Positions 8,354 through 15,774 of a stretch of 64,000 nucleotides of DNA are shown here, piece by piece. Location of the stretch: the NCBI RefSeq assembly GCF_001468485.1, contig NZ_LODI01000014.1:2067-66066 (forward strand). The letters run 5' to 3'. Below the pieces are notes generated by a model. It ran no database searches. It saw only the letters and a list, made by a program, of their open reading frames with translations, and was not told the origin of the DNA. The translations under genes and the position numbers were made by a program. The stretch is from Pseudoalteromonas sp. H71 (lineage in GTDB: Bacteria > Pseudomonadota > Gammaproteobacteria > Enterobacterales > Alteromonadaceae). The number at the start of each line of letters is the position of its first letter. Position 1 is the stretch's first letter.

Positions 8354-9382
8354 ATAGTAACTATGGAATTCCGGTGTCCTATACCCTTCAGTTCCATTAG
8401 GTTTTATTTGCCACGCGTCGATATAATTAGCAAGCTCGTCAATTTGACTATGAGTAAGCTGATTAATATTACAATCAGGTATTGCAGCGCTTTCATGTAA
8501 TATTTCAATAAAACGTTTAGGTAGTATTGTTGCTAGGCTATTTTTTAATGATTTTTGCGATTGCGTTTCTCGCCAATCTGCAAGCTGCTGTTTTAAATCT
8601 ATCTCTGGAAGTAGGTTAATGGTAACAGCTTGCCCTGCACGCCAAAAAGAGCTTATTTGTAATATTGCAGGACCAGATAAGCCACGGTGCGTAAATAATA
8701 TATTTTCTTTAAATGTGGTGCCGTCTTCGCTTGTGACTTCGCACGGAATACTCATACCCGATAGCCCTTCAAAGCGCTCTTTGTCGTGCTGATGAAGGGT
8801 AAATGGCACAAGCGCCGCCATAGTAGGTAATACGTTAAGCCCAAATTGCTCAGCAATTTTATAACCAATCGGTGTAGCACCTAATTTGGGCATAGTAAGC
8901 CCACCCGATGCAACCACTAACGACTCACAATGCAAAGTCTCTTGCTCTGTAGTAACGCTGTAACCCGACTCTGTTTTTTGAACATTAATCACTTCACTAC
9001 GCAAGGCTATGTTTACACCCGCCCACTCGCATTCGGTAAGAAGTATATTAACAATATCTTGAGCACTATTATCGCAAAACAGCTGGCCTAACGTTTTATG
9101 ATGGTATGCCAAACCGTGGCGGTCCACCAGCTCAATAAAGTCATGTTGTGTGTAACGGCTCAAACATGATTTAACAAAATGTGGATTACCGCATAAATAG
9201 TTTTCTGGTGCGGCGTTTTCGTTTGTAAAATTACAGCGCCCGCCACCACTGATTAAAATTTTACGACCCGGCTTTTTACCCATGTCTAGCACTGTAACAT
9301 GTCGGCCTCGATATCCGGCTTGCGCCGCACACATTAATCCTGCCGCGCCCGCGCCAATTACAATTACATCTACCTGGGTCAT
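8324..9382 (-). pseudogene. YhiN/HI0933-family flavoprotein, 3' end truncated by island
   Basis: This is an NAD(P)/FAD-dependent oxidoreductase of the HI0933/YhiN family. The N-terminal dinucleotide-binding motif VIGAGAAGLMCA and the family signature GRKILISGGGRCNFTN are intact. Members are usually about 390-400 residues and continue after GTEGYRT into AEVT and a C-terminal FAD-contacting segment that includes a GGxNFQWAWSSG-type motif. Here the homology stops right after GTEGYRT (near position 8390) and a 16-residue unrelated tail follows before a stop. About 55-60 family residues are lost, so the product is probably inactive. The simplest explanation is integration of the recombinase island into these conserved codons. 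The tail lies in the island DNA. Confidence 0.8.
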
Positions 9383-9712
9383 TTATTCATCTCACTTAAC
9401 AATTTGCTCGATTATAGCAAAATTTAATCGCCAGCAATGTACAGAATTAATTATTACAAATAACACAATAAATATACTTTTTACTTTTTAGAAGTATTAA
9501 AAATACAAATCAAAAAGCAATGCTTTTATCTCATTTTTGTTTTGTATGACAAATACAAAACAATGACAAACCCCTTTAAAACCCTCGTTATAACTAAATG
9601 AAATAGGGACATAATGATTTAGTATTTTAATTTTGTTAACACATAATTTACCTTTGTACCTGCATTGTGACAATCCATCACGATATAACTAATAAAAAAT
9701 CTAGGGAAAATT
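9383..9712. promoter_or_regulatory. Divergent intergenic region with 11-bp inverted repeat
   Basis: This AT-rich region separates the flavoprotein gene from the protease gene and must hold both promoters. The most notable structure is a perfect inverted repeat, TTGTTTTGTAT at 9537-9547 and ATACAAAACAA at 9553-9563, with a 5-bp spacer, about 150 bp upstream of the protease start. It could be a regulator operator; it has no T-tract that would suggest a terminator. No small gene is seen. Confidence 0.35.
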
Positions 9713-11848
9713 ATGACAACAAGTAAGACATTTAATAAGTGTGCATTAGCACTTACCATTAGTACGCTTTTTGCTACTGCATCAAGCATGGCTAACCCAG
9801 CACAAGCAATTGGCCCTTCAGTGGCAGATACAACGGCTAAACTTCAAAATCAAAGTGGCTTTGAAACGCAATTCATCATTAAATATAAAAATAACAATTT
9901 TGACGCACTGAGTTATTCAACTGCAGATGAAAGCCCTGTAAACATGAAAGCGCGTGCAAAAAACTTTGTTAAAAACTTTGCTTCTAAAAAAGGAAAGGTT
10001 AAAGCAAAATACATTCGCGCAATGGCACTCAATAACCACCACGTTATGCGAGCTGATAAAAAGCTTAGCGCAGCAGAAGCGCAAGAGTTTATGCAAGAAA
10101 TGGTTGATTCAGGCAACGTTGAGTACATTGAAGTTGACCAAATGTTAAAACCTTTTGCGACACCTAACGATCCGCGCTATGGCGACCAGTGGCACTACTA
10201 TGAGCAAGCTGGCGGTCTAAACTTACCAACGGCTTGGAACACCGCAACAGGTAGTGGTGTAGTAGTGGCTGTTCTTGATACAGGTTACCGCCCTCATGCC
10301 GATTTAAACGCTAATATTTTGCCAGGCTACGATATGATTTCTAACCTGTCAGTTGCTAATGATGGCGGCGGACGTGATAGCGATGCACGTGATCCGGGCG
10401 ATGCAGTAGCAGCCGGTGAATGTGGTAATAATGGTGCGCAAGGTTCTAGCTGGCATGGTACTCACGTTGCAGGTACTGTTGCGGCCGTTACAAATAATGG
10501 TGAAGGCGTAGCCGGTGTTGCTTATGATGCGAAAGTAGTTCCAGTGCGTGTACTTGGTAAATGTGGTGGTTTAACATCTGATATTGCTGACGGCATTATT
10601 TGGGCATCTGGCGGTAACGTATCGGGCATCCCTGGAAACCCTAATCCAGCTGATGTTATTAACATGAGCTTAGGTGGCAGCGGCTCTTGTAGTTCTACAA
10701 CACAAAATGCAATCAATACAGCTCGCAGCAATGGCGCTGTTGTTGTTATTGCAGCAGGTAACGACAACGATAACTCAGCTAACTACAACCCAGGTAACTG
10801 TAGTGGTGTAGTTAATGTGGCATCTGTTGGCCGAAATGGTGGCCGTGCTTATTACTCAAACTACGGTAGCAATATTGATGTTGCAGCACCAGGTGGCGCG
10901 CAAAGCTTCGCTAACGACTCTGAAGGTGTTCTGTCTACGTATAACTCAGGATCGTCTTCTCCATCGACTGATAGCTACTCATTCTCTCAAGGTACATCTA
11001 TGGCGGCTCCGCACGTAGCGGGTGTAGCTGCACTTATCAAGCAAGCAAAGCCAAATGCTACACCTGATGAAATAGAGAGTATTTTAAAATCGTCTACACG
11101 CTCATTCCCTGCAACATGTAACAACTGTGGTACAGGTATTGTTGATGCAGCAGCTGCTGTTGCCGCAGCAAGTGGCGGCACAACACCACCTACAACAGGT
11201 GATAGTGAACTTGTTGATGGCGAAGCTAAAACAGGGTTAAGCGGTGGTGCTAACGCACAAGACTTTTACACAATGACCGTACCAAGCGGAGCAACGAATG
11301 TTACGTTTACAATGAGCGGTGGCACAGGTGATGCCGATCTATACGTTCGTGCTGCAAGCCAACCAACGACATCAAGCTACGACTGTCGTCCTTACAAAGG
11401 CGGCAACAGCGAAGAGTGTTCTATCGATAATCCAACAGCAGGCACATACCATGTAATGCTTCGTGGTTACTCTGCTTATTCAGGTGTTAGTTTAGTCGGT
11501 AATATTACAGGTGCATCTTCTGGTGGCGGTTCAGGCACACCTGAAGCAGGTGGCGGTACTGTGAGTGATGTAAGTGCAAGTGCTGGTCAGTGGAAACACT
11601 ACACGCTAGATGTACCTGCGGGCATGTCTACATTTACTGTAACCAGCTCTGGTGGCACGGGGGATGCTGATTTATTTGTGAAGTTTGGTAGTCAACCAAC
11701 ATCGTCTAGCTACGATTGTCGTCCATATAAAAACGGTAATGCTGAAACATGTACCTTCAATAACCCGCAAGCCGGTACATGGCATTTAAGTGTAAATGCT
11801 TACAGAACCTTTTCTGGTTTAACTATTAGCGGACAATACCAACCATAA
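9713..11848 (+). CDS. Secreted subtilisin-like serine protease (S8) with two PPC domains
   Basis: This extracellular alkaline protease is made as a pre-pro-protein of 711 residues. Residues 1 to about 27 are a signal peptide ending ATASSMANPAQA. Residues about 50-145 are an inhibitor I9-type propeptide. The S8 catalytic domain (about 150-485) carries Asp189 in VVAVLDTGY, His248 in HGTHVAG and Ser429 in GTSMAAPH. Two tandem pre-peptidase C-terminal (PPC) domains follow after Gly/Thr-rich linkers, each with DADLYV or DADLFV and a YDCRPYK segment with paired cysteines. PPC domains are normally removed after secretion or help bind insoluble protein. The layout matches proteases of Pseudoalteromonas that degrade marine protein. 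A Rho-independent terminator follows. Confidence 0.93.
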   Translation: MTTSKTFNKCALALTISTLFATASSMANPAQAIGPSVADTTAKLQNQSGFETQFIIKYKNNNFDALSYSTADESPVNMKARAKNFVKNFASKKGKVKAKYIRAMALNNHHVMRADKKLSAAEAQEFMQEMVDSGNVEYIEVDQMLKPFATPNDPRYGDQWHYYEQAGGLNLPTAWNTATGSGVVVAVLDTGYRPHADLNANILPGYDMISNLSVANDGGGRDSDARDPGDAVAAGECGNNGAQGSSWHGTHVAGTVAAVTNNGEGVAGVAYDAKVVPVRVLGKCGGLTSDIADGIIWASGGNVSGIPGNPNPADVINMSLGGSGSCSSTTQNAINTARSNGAVVVIAAGNDNDNSANYNPGNCSGVVNVASVGRNGGRAYYSNYGSNIDVAAPGGAQSFANDSEGVLSTYNSGSSSPSTDSYSFSQGTSMAAPHVAGVAALIKQAKPNATPDEIESILKSSTRSFPATCNNCGTGIVDAAAAVAAASGGTTPPTTGDSELVDGEAKTGLSGGANAQDFYTMTVPSGATNVTFTMSGGTGDADLYVRAASQPTTSSYDCRPYKGGNSEECSIDNPTAGTYHVMLRGYSAYSGVSLVGNITGASSGGGSGTPEAGGGTVSDVSASAGQWKHYTLDVPAGMSTFTVTSSGGTGDADLFVKFGSQPTSSSYDCRPYKNGNAETCTFNNPQAGTWHLSVNAYRTFSGLTISGQYQP

Positions 11849-11876
11849 TAGTAAATTCATAATCTTTAGGATAGCA

Positions 11877-11905
11877 AAGGCCAAACTGACTGTTTGGCCT
11901 TTTTT
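11877..11905 (+). terminator. Rho-independent terminator of S8 protease gene
   Basis: AAGGCCAAAC and GTTTGGCCTT form a 10-bp stem with a 5-base loop, followed by a T run, 28 bp after the protease stop codon. Confidence 0.9.
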
Positions 11906-11950
11906 ATGAGTAAGAAGGTTTCAGCTTATTTGGGTTTAATGCTTACTCGC

Positions 11951-12100
11951 TTAATTAGGTGGCCTATTTTGAGGATGGAAAAGCGTGTTGATAGCTAGGC
12001 AAAAAATTGCTATTTAGTTATTCTAAATGAAGGGGGTTAACGCAGGTAGCGACACGTTTAGCCCCGCAAAATGATTAAGTATTATTGCTGATTGGTATTA
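11951..12100 (+). repeat. Dispersed repeat, copy 1 (inverted relative to 59853-59998)
   Basis: About 130-150 bp of this intergenic stretch match the reverse complement of 59853-59998, including CGTGTTGATAGCTAGGCA, GCTATTTA, TCTAAATGA, TAGCGACAC and CCGCAAAATGATTAAGTAT, with scattered substitutions and small length differences. Neither copy has a credible ORF. Such diverged, intergenic, non-coding copies suggest a genus-specific dispersed element. The remainder of the gap up to the L33 terminator shows nothing further. Confidence 0.8.
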
Positions 12101-12192
12101 GCGTCAGGTTTAGCTTTTTAAATTGATTGGTACTGTGGCTGGTTTGATATAAGTACTAGTTCAAATATATTGCTAACTCACCACCAGAAAAC

Positions 12193-12220
12193 AAAAAACC
12201 CAGCCTAAGCTGGGTTTTTA
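12193..12220 (-). terminator. Terminator of rpmB-rpmG
   Basis: CCCAGC-CTAA-GCTGGG is flanked by A and T runs 20 bp downstream of rpmG on its strand. Confidence 0.85.
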
Positions 12221-12239
12221 TATTCTAAAAGAACTAAAA

Positions 12240-12395
12240 TTATTTAATTTTAGCTTCTTTAAAAACAACATGTTTACGAATCTTTGGATCAAACTTTTTG
12301 ATTTCCATCTTCTCAGGCATGTTACGTTTGTTTTTGTCAGTAGTGTAGAAAAAACCAGTACCGGCAGTTGAAACTAAACGGATTTTATCGCGCAT
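12240..12395 (-). CDS. rpmG: 50S ribosomal protein L33
   Basis: This 51-residue protein starts [19 protein letters not shown] and ends [11 protein letters not shown], which is the L33 pattern of gammaproteobacteria (the Cys-free form without a zinc ribbon). It sits near the E-site of the large subunit. It lies 11 bp downstream of rpmB on the same strand, the conserved rpmB-rpmG pair, and shares its promoter and terminator. The gene is easily missed because of its length. Confidence 0.95.
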   Translation of the reverse strand: MRDKIRLVSTAGTGFFYTTDKNKRNMPEKMEIKKFDPKIRKHVVFKEAKIK

Positions 12396-12406
12396 GATTC
12401 AGATCC

Positions 12407-12643
12407 TTAAACTTTAACGCCGCGAGCACGGATTTCAGTAAGAACCGTGTCGATGCCTTTTTTATCAATAATACGCATACCTTTAGTAGTAGTGCGTAAT
12501 GTTACAAAACGTTTTTCACTTTCAACCCAAAAACGGTGTGTTTGTAGGTTAGGTAGGAAACGACGTCTAGTCGCGTTTCTCGCGTGTGAACGGTGATTAC
12601 CAACCGCTGGACGCTTACCTGTAACTTGACATACTTTAGACAT
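12407..12643 (-). CDS. rpmB: 50S ribosomal protein L28
   Basis: The 78-residue product begins [20 protein letters not shown], the L28 signature, and ends in a basic tail typical of the family. It is the first gene of the rpmB-rpmG operon. The 270-bp gap to radC upstream carries its promoter; in E. coli radC is also the neighbour, so the order is conserved. Confidence 0.97.
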   Translation of the reverse strand: MSKVCQVTGKRPAVGNHRSHARNATRRRFLPNLQTHRFWVESEKRFVTLRTTTKGMRIIDKKGIDTVLTEIRARGVKV

Positions 12644-12913
12644 GTCTATATATCTCCAATAACTTCGCTCGAGCTTAATTTAATCTAAGGCCGTGTATTT
12701 CTGCCCTAGATAAATCGAAGGGCGCTCTTTATACAGCTTTTACAGGCAAAGATCAAATACTGATCTATCCAACCAGCTCATATGTAAATTTGATAGCGGC
12801 CAATTATAAAGATCGAATGCCCTTAGGGAAAGTAAAAACTGCATTTAAATTAAACTAATTTGCTAAAATGCATTAAACCGCTCATTTTTAGCACATTTCT
12901 ATATTAAAGAGAG

Positions 12914-13588
12914 TTAAATAAGGCCTCGCTCGGCAAACGAAACGCATGTTTCACCTCCCACAATGATATGGTCAAGTACGTTTATGTCTACTAATTGCAG
13001 TGCTTGCTGTAATTTATTAGTAATAAGTTTATCGGCTTGGCTAGGCTCTGCAATCCCACTTGGGTGATTATGGGCAAAAATAACGGCCGCGGCATTATTT
13101 TTCAGTGCAGCTTTAACCACCTCACGAGGGTACACACTAGCAGCATTAATGGTGCCGTAAAAAAGAATTTCATCTTTTACTAAGCGGTTTTGGCTATCAA
13201 GATAAAGCACCATAAACACTTCCTGCTGTAGCCCACGCATTTGAATCGTCAAATAATCATATACTGAGTTGGGGGAGTTAAACACGGCATCGCGTTGGCA
13301 GCGCTCCTGCATATAACGCTGGCTTAATTCAAGCACCGCTTGTAATTGAACGTACTTTGCCGTTCCCAACCCTTTTTGTGAACAAAACTCATCCATACTG
13401 GCATTAAACAAGTTATGTAAGGTTTTATTTTCGTTCAGTAAGTGTTGAGCTAACTCAATCACATTCATTCCCGGGAGCCCAGTACGTAAAAATATGGCGA
13501 GAAGTTCTGCATCACTTAGCGCTTTAGCGCCTTTTTCAATGAGCTTTTCACGCGGGCGCAAAGAATTAGGCAGAGAGGTCAATTGCAT
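12914..13588 (-). CDS. radC: RadC family JAB/MPN-domain protein
   Basis: This 224-residue RadC protein has N-terminal helix-hairpin-helix-like residues (SLRPREKLIEKGAKALSDAE) and a C-terminal JAMM metalloprotease-like domain with a Glu in VKDEILFYGT and the zinc motif FAHNHPSG followed by Asp in SQADK. The family was once linked to DNA repair but its cellular role remains uncertain. It lies between rpmB and the divergently transcribed coaBC, the usual gammaproteobacterial position. The length is normal. Confidence 0.95.
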   Translation of the reverse strand: MQLTSLPNSLRPREKLIEKGAKALSDAELLAIFLRTGLPGMNVIELAQHLLNENKTLHNLFNASMDEFCSQKGLGTAKYVQLQAVLELSQRYMQERCQRDAVFNSPNSVYDYLTIQMRGLQQEVFMVLYLDSQNRLVKDEILFYGTINAASVYPREVVKAALKNNAAAVIFAHNHPSGIAEPSQADKLITNKLQQALQLVDINVLDHIIVGGETCVSFAERGLI

Positions 13589-13729
13589 TTTTCATCCTTG
13601 AGTAACAAGTTGTCTTATAAATGTAATGCAAAATTAAAATTTAGCCTGCAATTTTAAATTAAAAACTTAGCTGAACCGTAAAAGATTTGTTATTTTAGGC
13701 GCAATATTTAATAAGATTGATAGACAACC

Positions 13730-14923
13730 ATGATGACGTTAACAAACAAAAAAATTGTATTGGGTATTAGCGGTGGAATTGCAGCTTATAAATGCGCAGA
13801 GCTTGTAAGACGATTAAAAGACCATGGTTGTGAAGTAAAGGTTGTTATGACCGAATCGGCTAAGCATTTTATTACACCACTCACAATGCAAGCCGTAAGC
13901 GGCGAAATAGTATCGGATTCATTGCTCGACCCTGCGGCCGAAGCTGCAATGGGACACATTGAGTTTGCCAAATGGGCTGACCTTATTTTAGTTGCTCCTG
14001 CAACGTGTAATATTATTGCTAAAATGGCATCTGGTATTGCAGACGATTTACTGACTACCCTACTACTTGCGACCCCAGCAAAAGTTGCCGTAGCCCCAGC
14101 CATGAACCAGCAAATGTATGCACATACAGCAACGCAAGCAAACCTAACCACCTTAAAAGCACGTAACGTACTTATTTGGGGCCCGGGTAAAGGAGAGCAA
14201 GCCTGCGGAGATGTAGGTGCAGGACGTATGCTTGAACCACATGAGTTAGTAGCGCTGTGTGTTGAAAAGCAACCTCCTCAAATTTTAACCGGTAAAACAA
14301 TTACTATAACGGCAGGCCCAACCCGTGAGCCTCTTGACCCTGTTAGGTTTATATCAAACCATAGCTCTGGAAAAATGGGTTACGCACTTGCAGAAGCGGC
14401 GTTACTACTCGGTGCTAACGTTAATTTAATTTCAGGCCCTGTAACTATTAAAGCCCCTACTGGCGTAAACCTGATAAATATAGAAAGTGCAGAGCAATTA
14501 TTAAATGAAGCACTAATCTATGCACCACAGTCAGATGCGTTTATAGGCTGTGCAGCTGTTGCAGATTACAGAGCCGCAGAAGTAGCGACTCAAAAAATGA
14601 AAAAACAAGGCGACGAACTAACACTCACCTTGGTAAAAAACCCTGATGTTATTGCCGCCGTTGCTAATATTAAACATAACCGCCCATACACCGTTGGATT
14701 TGCCGCCGAAACGCAAAACGTAGAAAGCTATGCAAAAGGTAAGCTAGTCAATAAAAACCTCGATATGATTTGTGCAAACGACGTATCGCTAAGTGGCTTG
14801 GGCTTTAATTCTGACCAAAACGCGCTTACCCTATATTGGCAAAATGAACAGTTAGAATTGGCTGTAAATAGCAAAACGGAAATTGCCCTAAAAGTGATCG
14901 AACAGCTGGCTAAACATCTATAA
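13730..14923 (+). CDS. coaBC: Bifunctional phosphopantothenoylcysteine decarboxylase / phosphopantothenate-cysteine ligase
   Basis: CoaBC carries out two consecutive steps of coenzyme A synthesis: ligation of cysteine to 4'-phosphopantothenate using CTP, then FMN-dependent decarboxylation. The N-terminal CoaC flavoprotein domain (about 1-190) shows [17 protein letters not shown], the PAMNQQMY motif and [10 protein letters not shown] with the catalytic Cys. The CoaB domain (about 190-397) shows [15 protein letters not shown] and SNHSSGKMG. The start could be either of the two tandem ATG codons at 13730. In E. coli dut follows directly; here slmA comes next with no dut. Confidence 0.96.
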   Translation: MMTLTNKKIVLGISGGIAAYKCAELVRRLKDHGCEVKVVMTESAKHFITPLTMQAVSGEIVSDSLLDPAAEAAMGHIEFAKWADLILVAPATCNIIAKMASGIADDLLTTLLLATPAKVAVAPAMNQQMYAHTATQANLTTLKARNVLIWGPGKGEQACGDVGAGRMLEPHELVALCVEKQPPQILTGKTITITAGPTREPLDPVRFISNHSSGKMGYALAEAALLLGANVNLISGPVTIKAPTGVNLINIESAEQLLNEALIYAPQSDAFIGCAAVADYRAAEVATQKMKKQGDELTLTLVKNPDVIAAVANIKHNRPYTVGFAAETQNVESYAKGKLVNKNLDMICANDVSLSGLGFNSDQNALTLYWQNEQLELAVNSKTEIALKVIEQLAKHL

Positions 14924-15024
14924 AAAGGCTGGAAACAAACTGAATAAAACATTAACATACGTCTTTCATTTGAACAAAAAATGATTAGCGCTAGCTAAAA
15001 ATAACTAATAAAAAAGGAATGTTC

Positions 15025-15612
15025 ATGCCTGCGACAAAAAGAAGTAATCGCAAAGAGCAAATACTACAAGCACTCGCACAAATGTTAGAAACAAGCCCGG
15101 GCCAGCGCATTACCACAGCAAAATTAGCTGCGGAGGTAGGCGTATCTGAAGCGGCACTTTATCGTCACTTCCCTAGCAAAGCGCGCATGTTTGAAGGCTT
15201 GATTGAGTTTATTGAAGATACTCTTTTATCGCGCATCAACCTCATTTTAGAAAACGAAAAAGAAAGCCAAACCCGCATTTATAATATTCTACTCTTGCTT
15301 TTAACGTTCGCCGAAAAAAACCCAGGTATTACTCGTATTCTAACAGGTGATGCACTGCAAGGTGAGCAAGAGCGCTTACGTGAACGCGTACAAAGCTTTT
15401 TTGAAAAATTAGAAACTCAACTTAAGCAAGTCCTCAGAGAACGAAAACTTCGTGAAGGTAAAAACTTTCAAAGTGATGAACTTACACTAGCTAACTTTTT
15501 ACTTGCTTACGTTGAAGGAAAAATGAATCAATTTGTTCGCAGTGACTTTAAAACGAAGCCCAGTGTTCAGTTTGAAAAACAATGGCCTGAGCTACAAAAA
15601 ATCTGGCTTTAA
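15025..15612 (+). CDS. slmA: Nucleoid occlusion factor SlmA (TetR family)
   Basis: SlmA binds specific chromosomal sites and blocks FtsZ ring assembly over the nucleoid. The 195-residue protein has a TetR-type HTH ([21 protein letters not shown]) and the SlmA-specific continuation [19 protein letters not shown], closely matching the E. coli protein along its length. ATG 15025 is used because AAAGGA lies about 7 bp before it; the ATG at 15019 is too close. It follows coaBC as in other gammaproteobacteria and ends in a strong terminator. Confidence 0.95.
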   Translation: MPATKRSNRKEQILQALAQMLETSPGQRITTAKLAAEVGVSEAALYRHFPSKARMFEGLIEFIEDTLLSRINLILENEKESQTRIYNILLLLLTFAEKNPGITRILTGDALQGEQERLRERVQSFFEKLETQLKQVLRERKLREGKNFQSDELTLANFLLAYVEGKMNQFVRSDFKTKPSVQFEKQWPELQKIWL

Positions 15613-15641
15613 ACTCATTTAAATTGCCAAGTTTAATCTAA

Positions 15642-15667
15642 ATAAAACGACCAAATGGTCGTTTTAT
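15642..15667 (+). terminator. Terminator of slmA
   Basis: ATAAAACGACCA and TGGTCGTTTTAT form a 12-bp stem with a 2-base loop ending in a T-rich arm, 30 bp after the slmA stop. Confidence 0.85.
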
Positions 15668-15774
15668 TGTTTATACCTGTTACTTATCGTCGCTACCTGC
15701 CTTTTTATCCTATCTGGTCGAAATATTAGCCAAACTCGTTACAATCAAATAATGTTAAAAAACGAGACTCAATA

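Noticed and set aside
1-8390. Island as a prophage or conjugative element
   Set aside because: No phage structural, replication or conjugation genes are visible in this part; only recombinase-type genes and small unknown genes are. The rest of the island is outside the window, so this is provisional.
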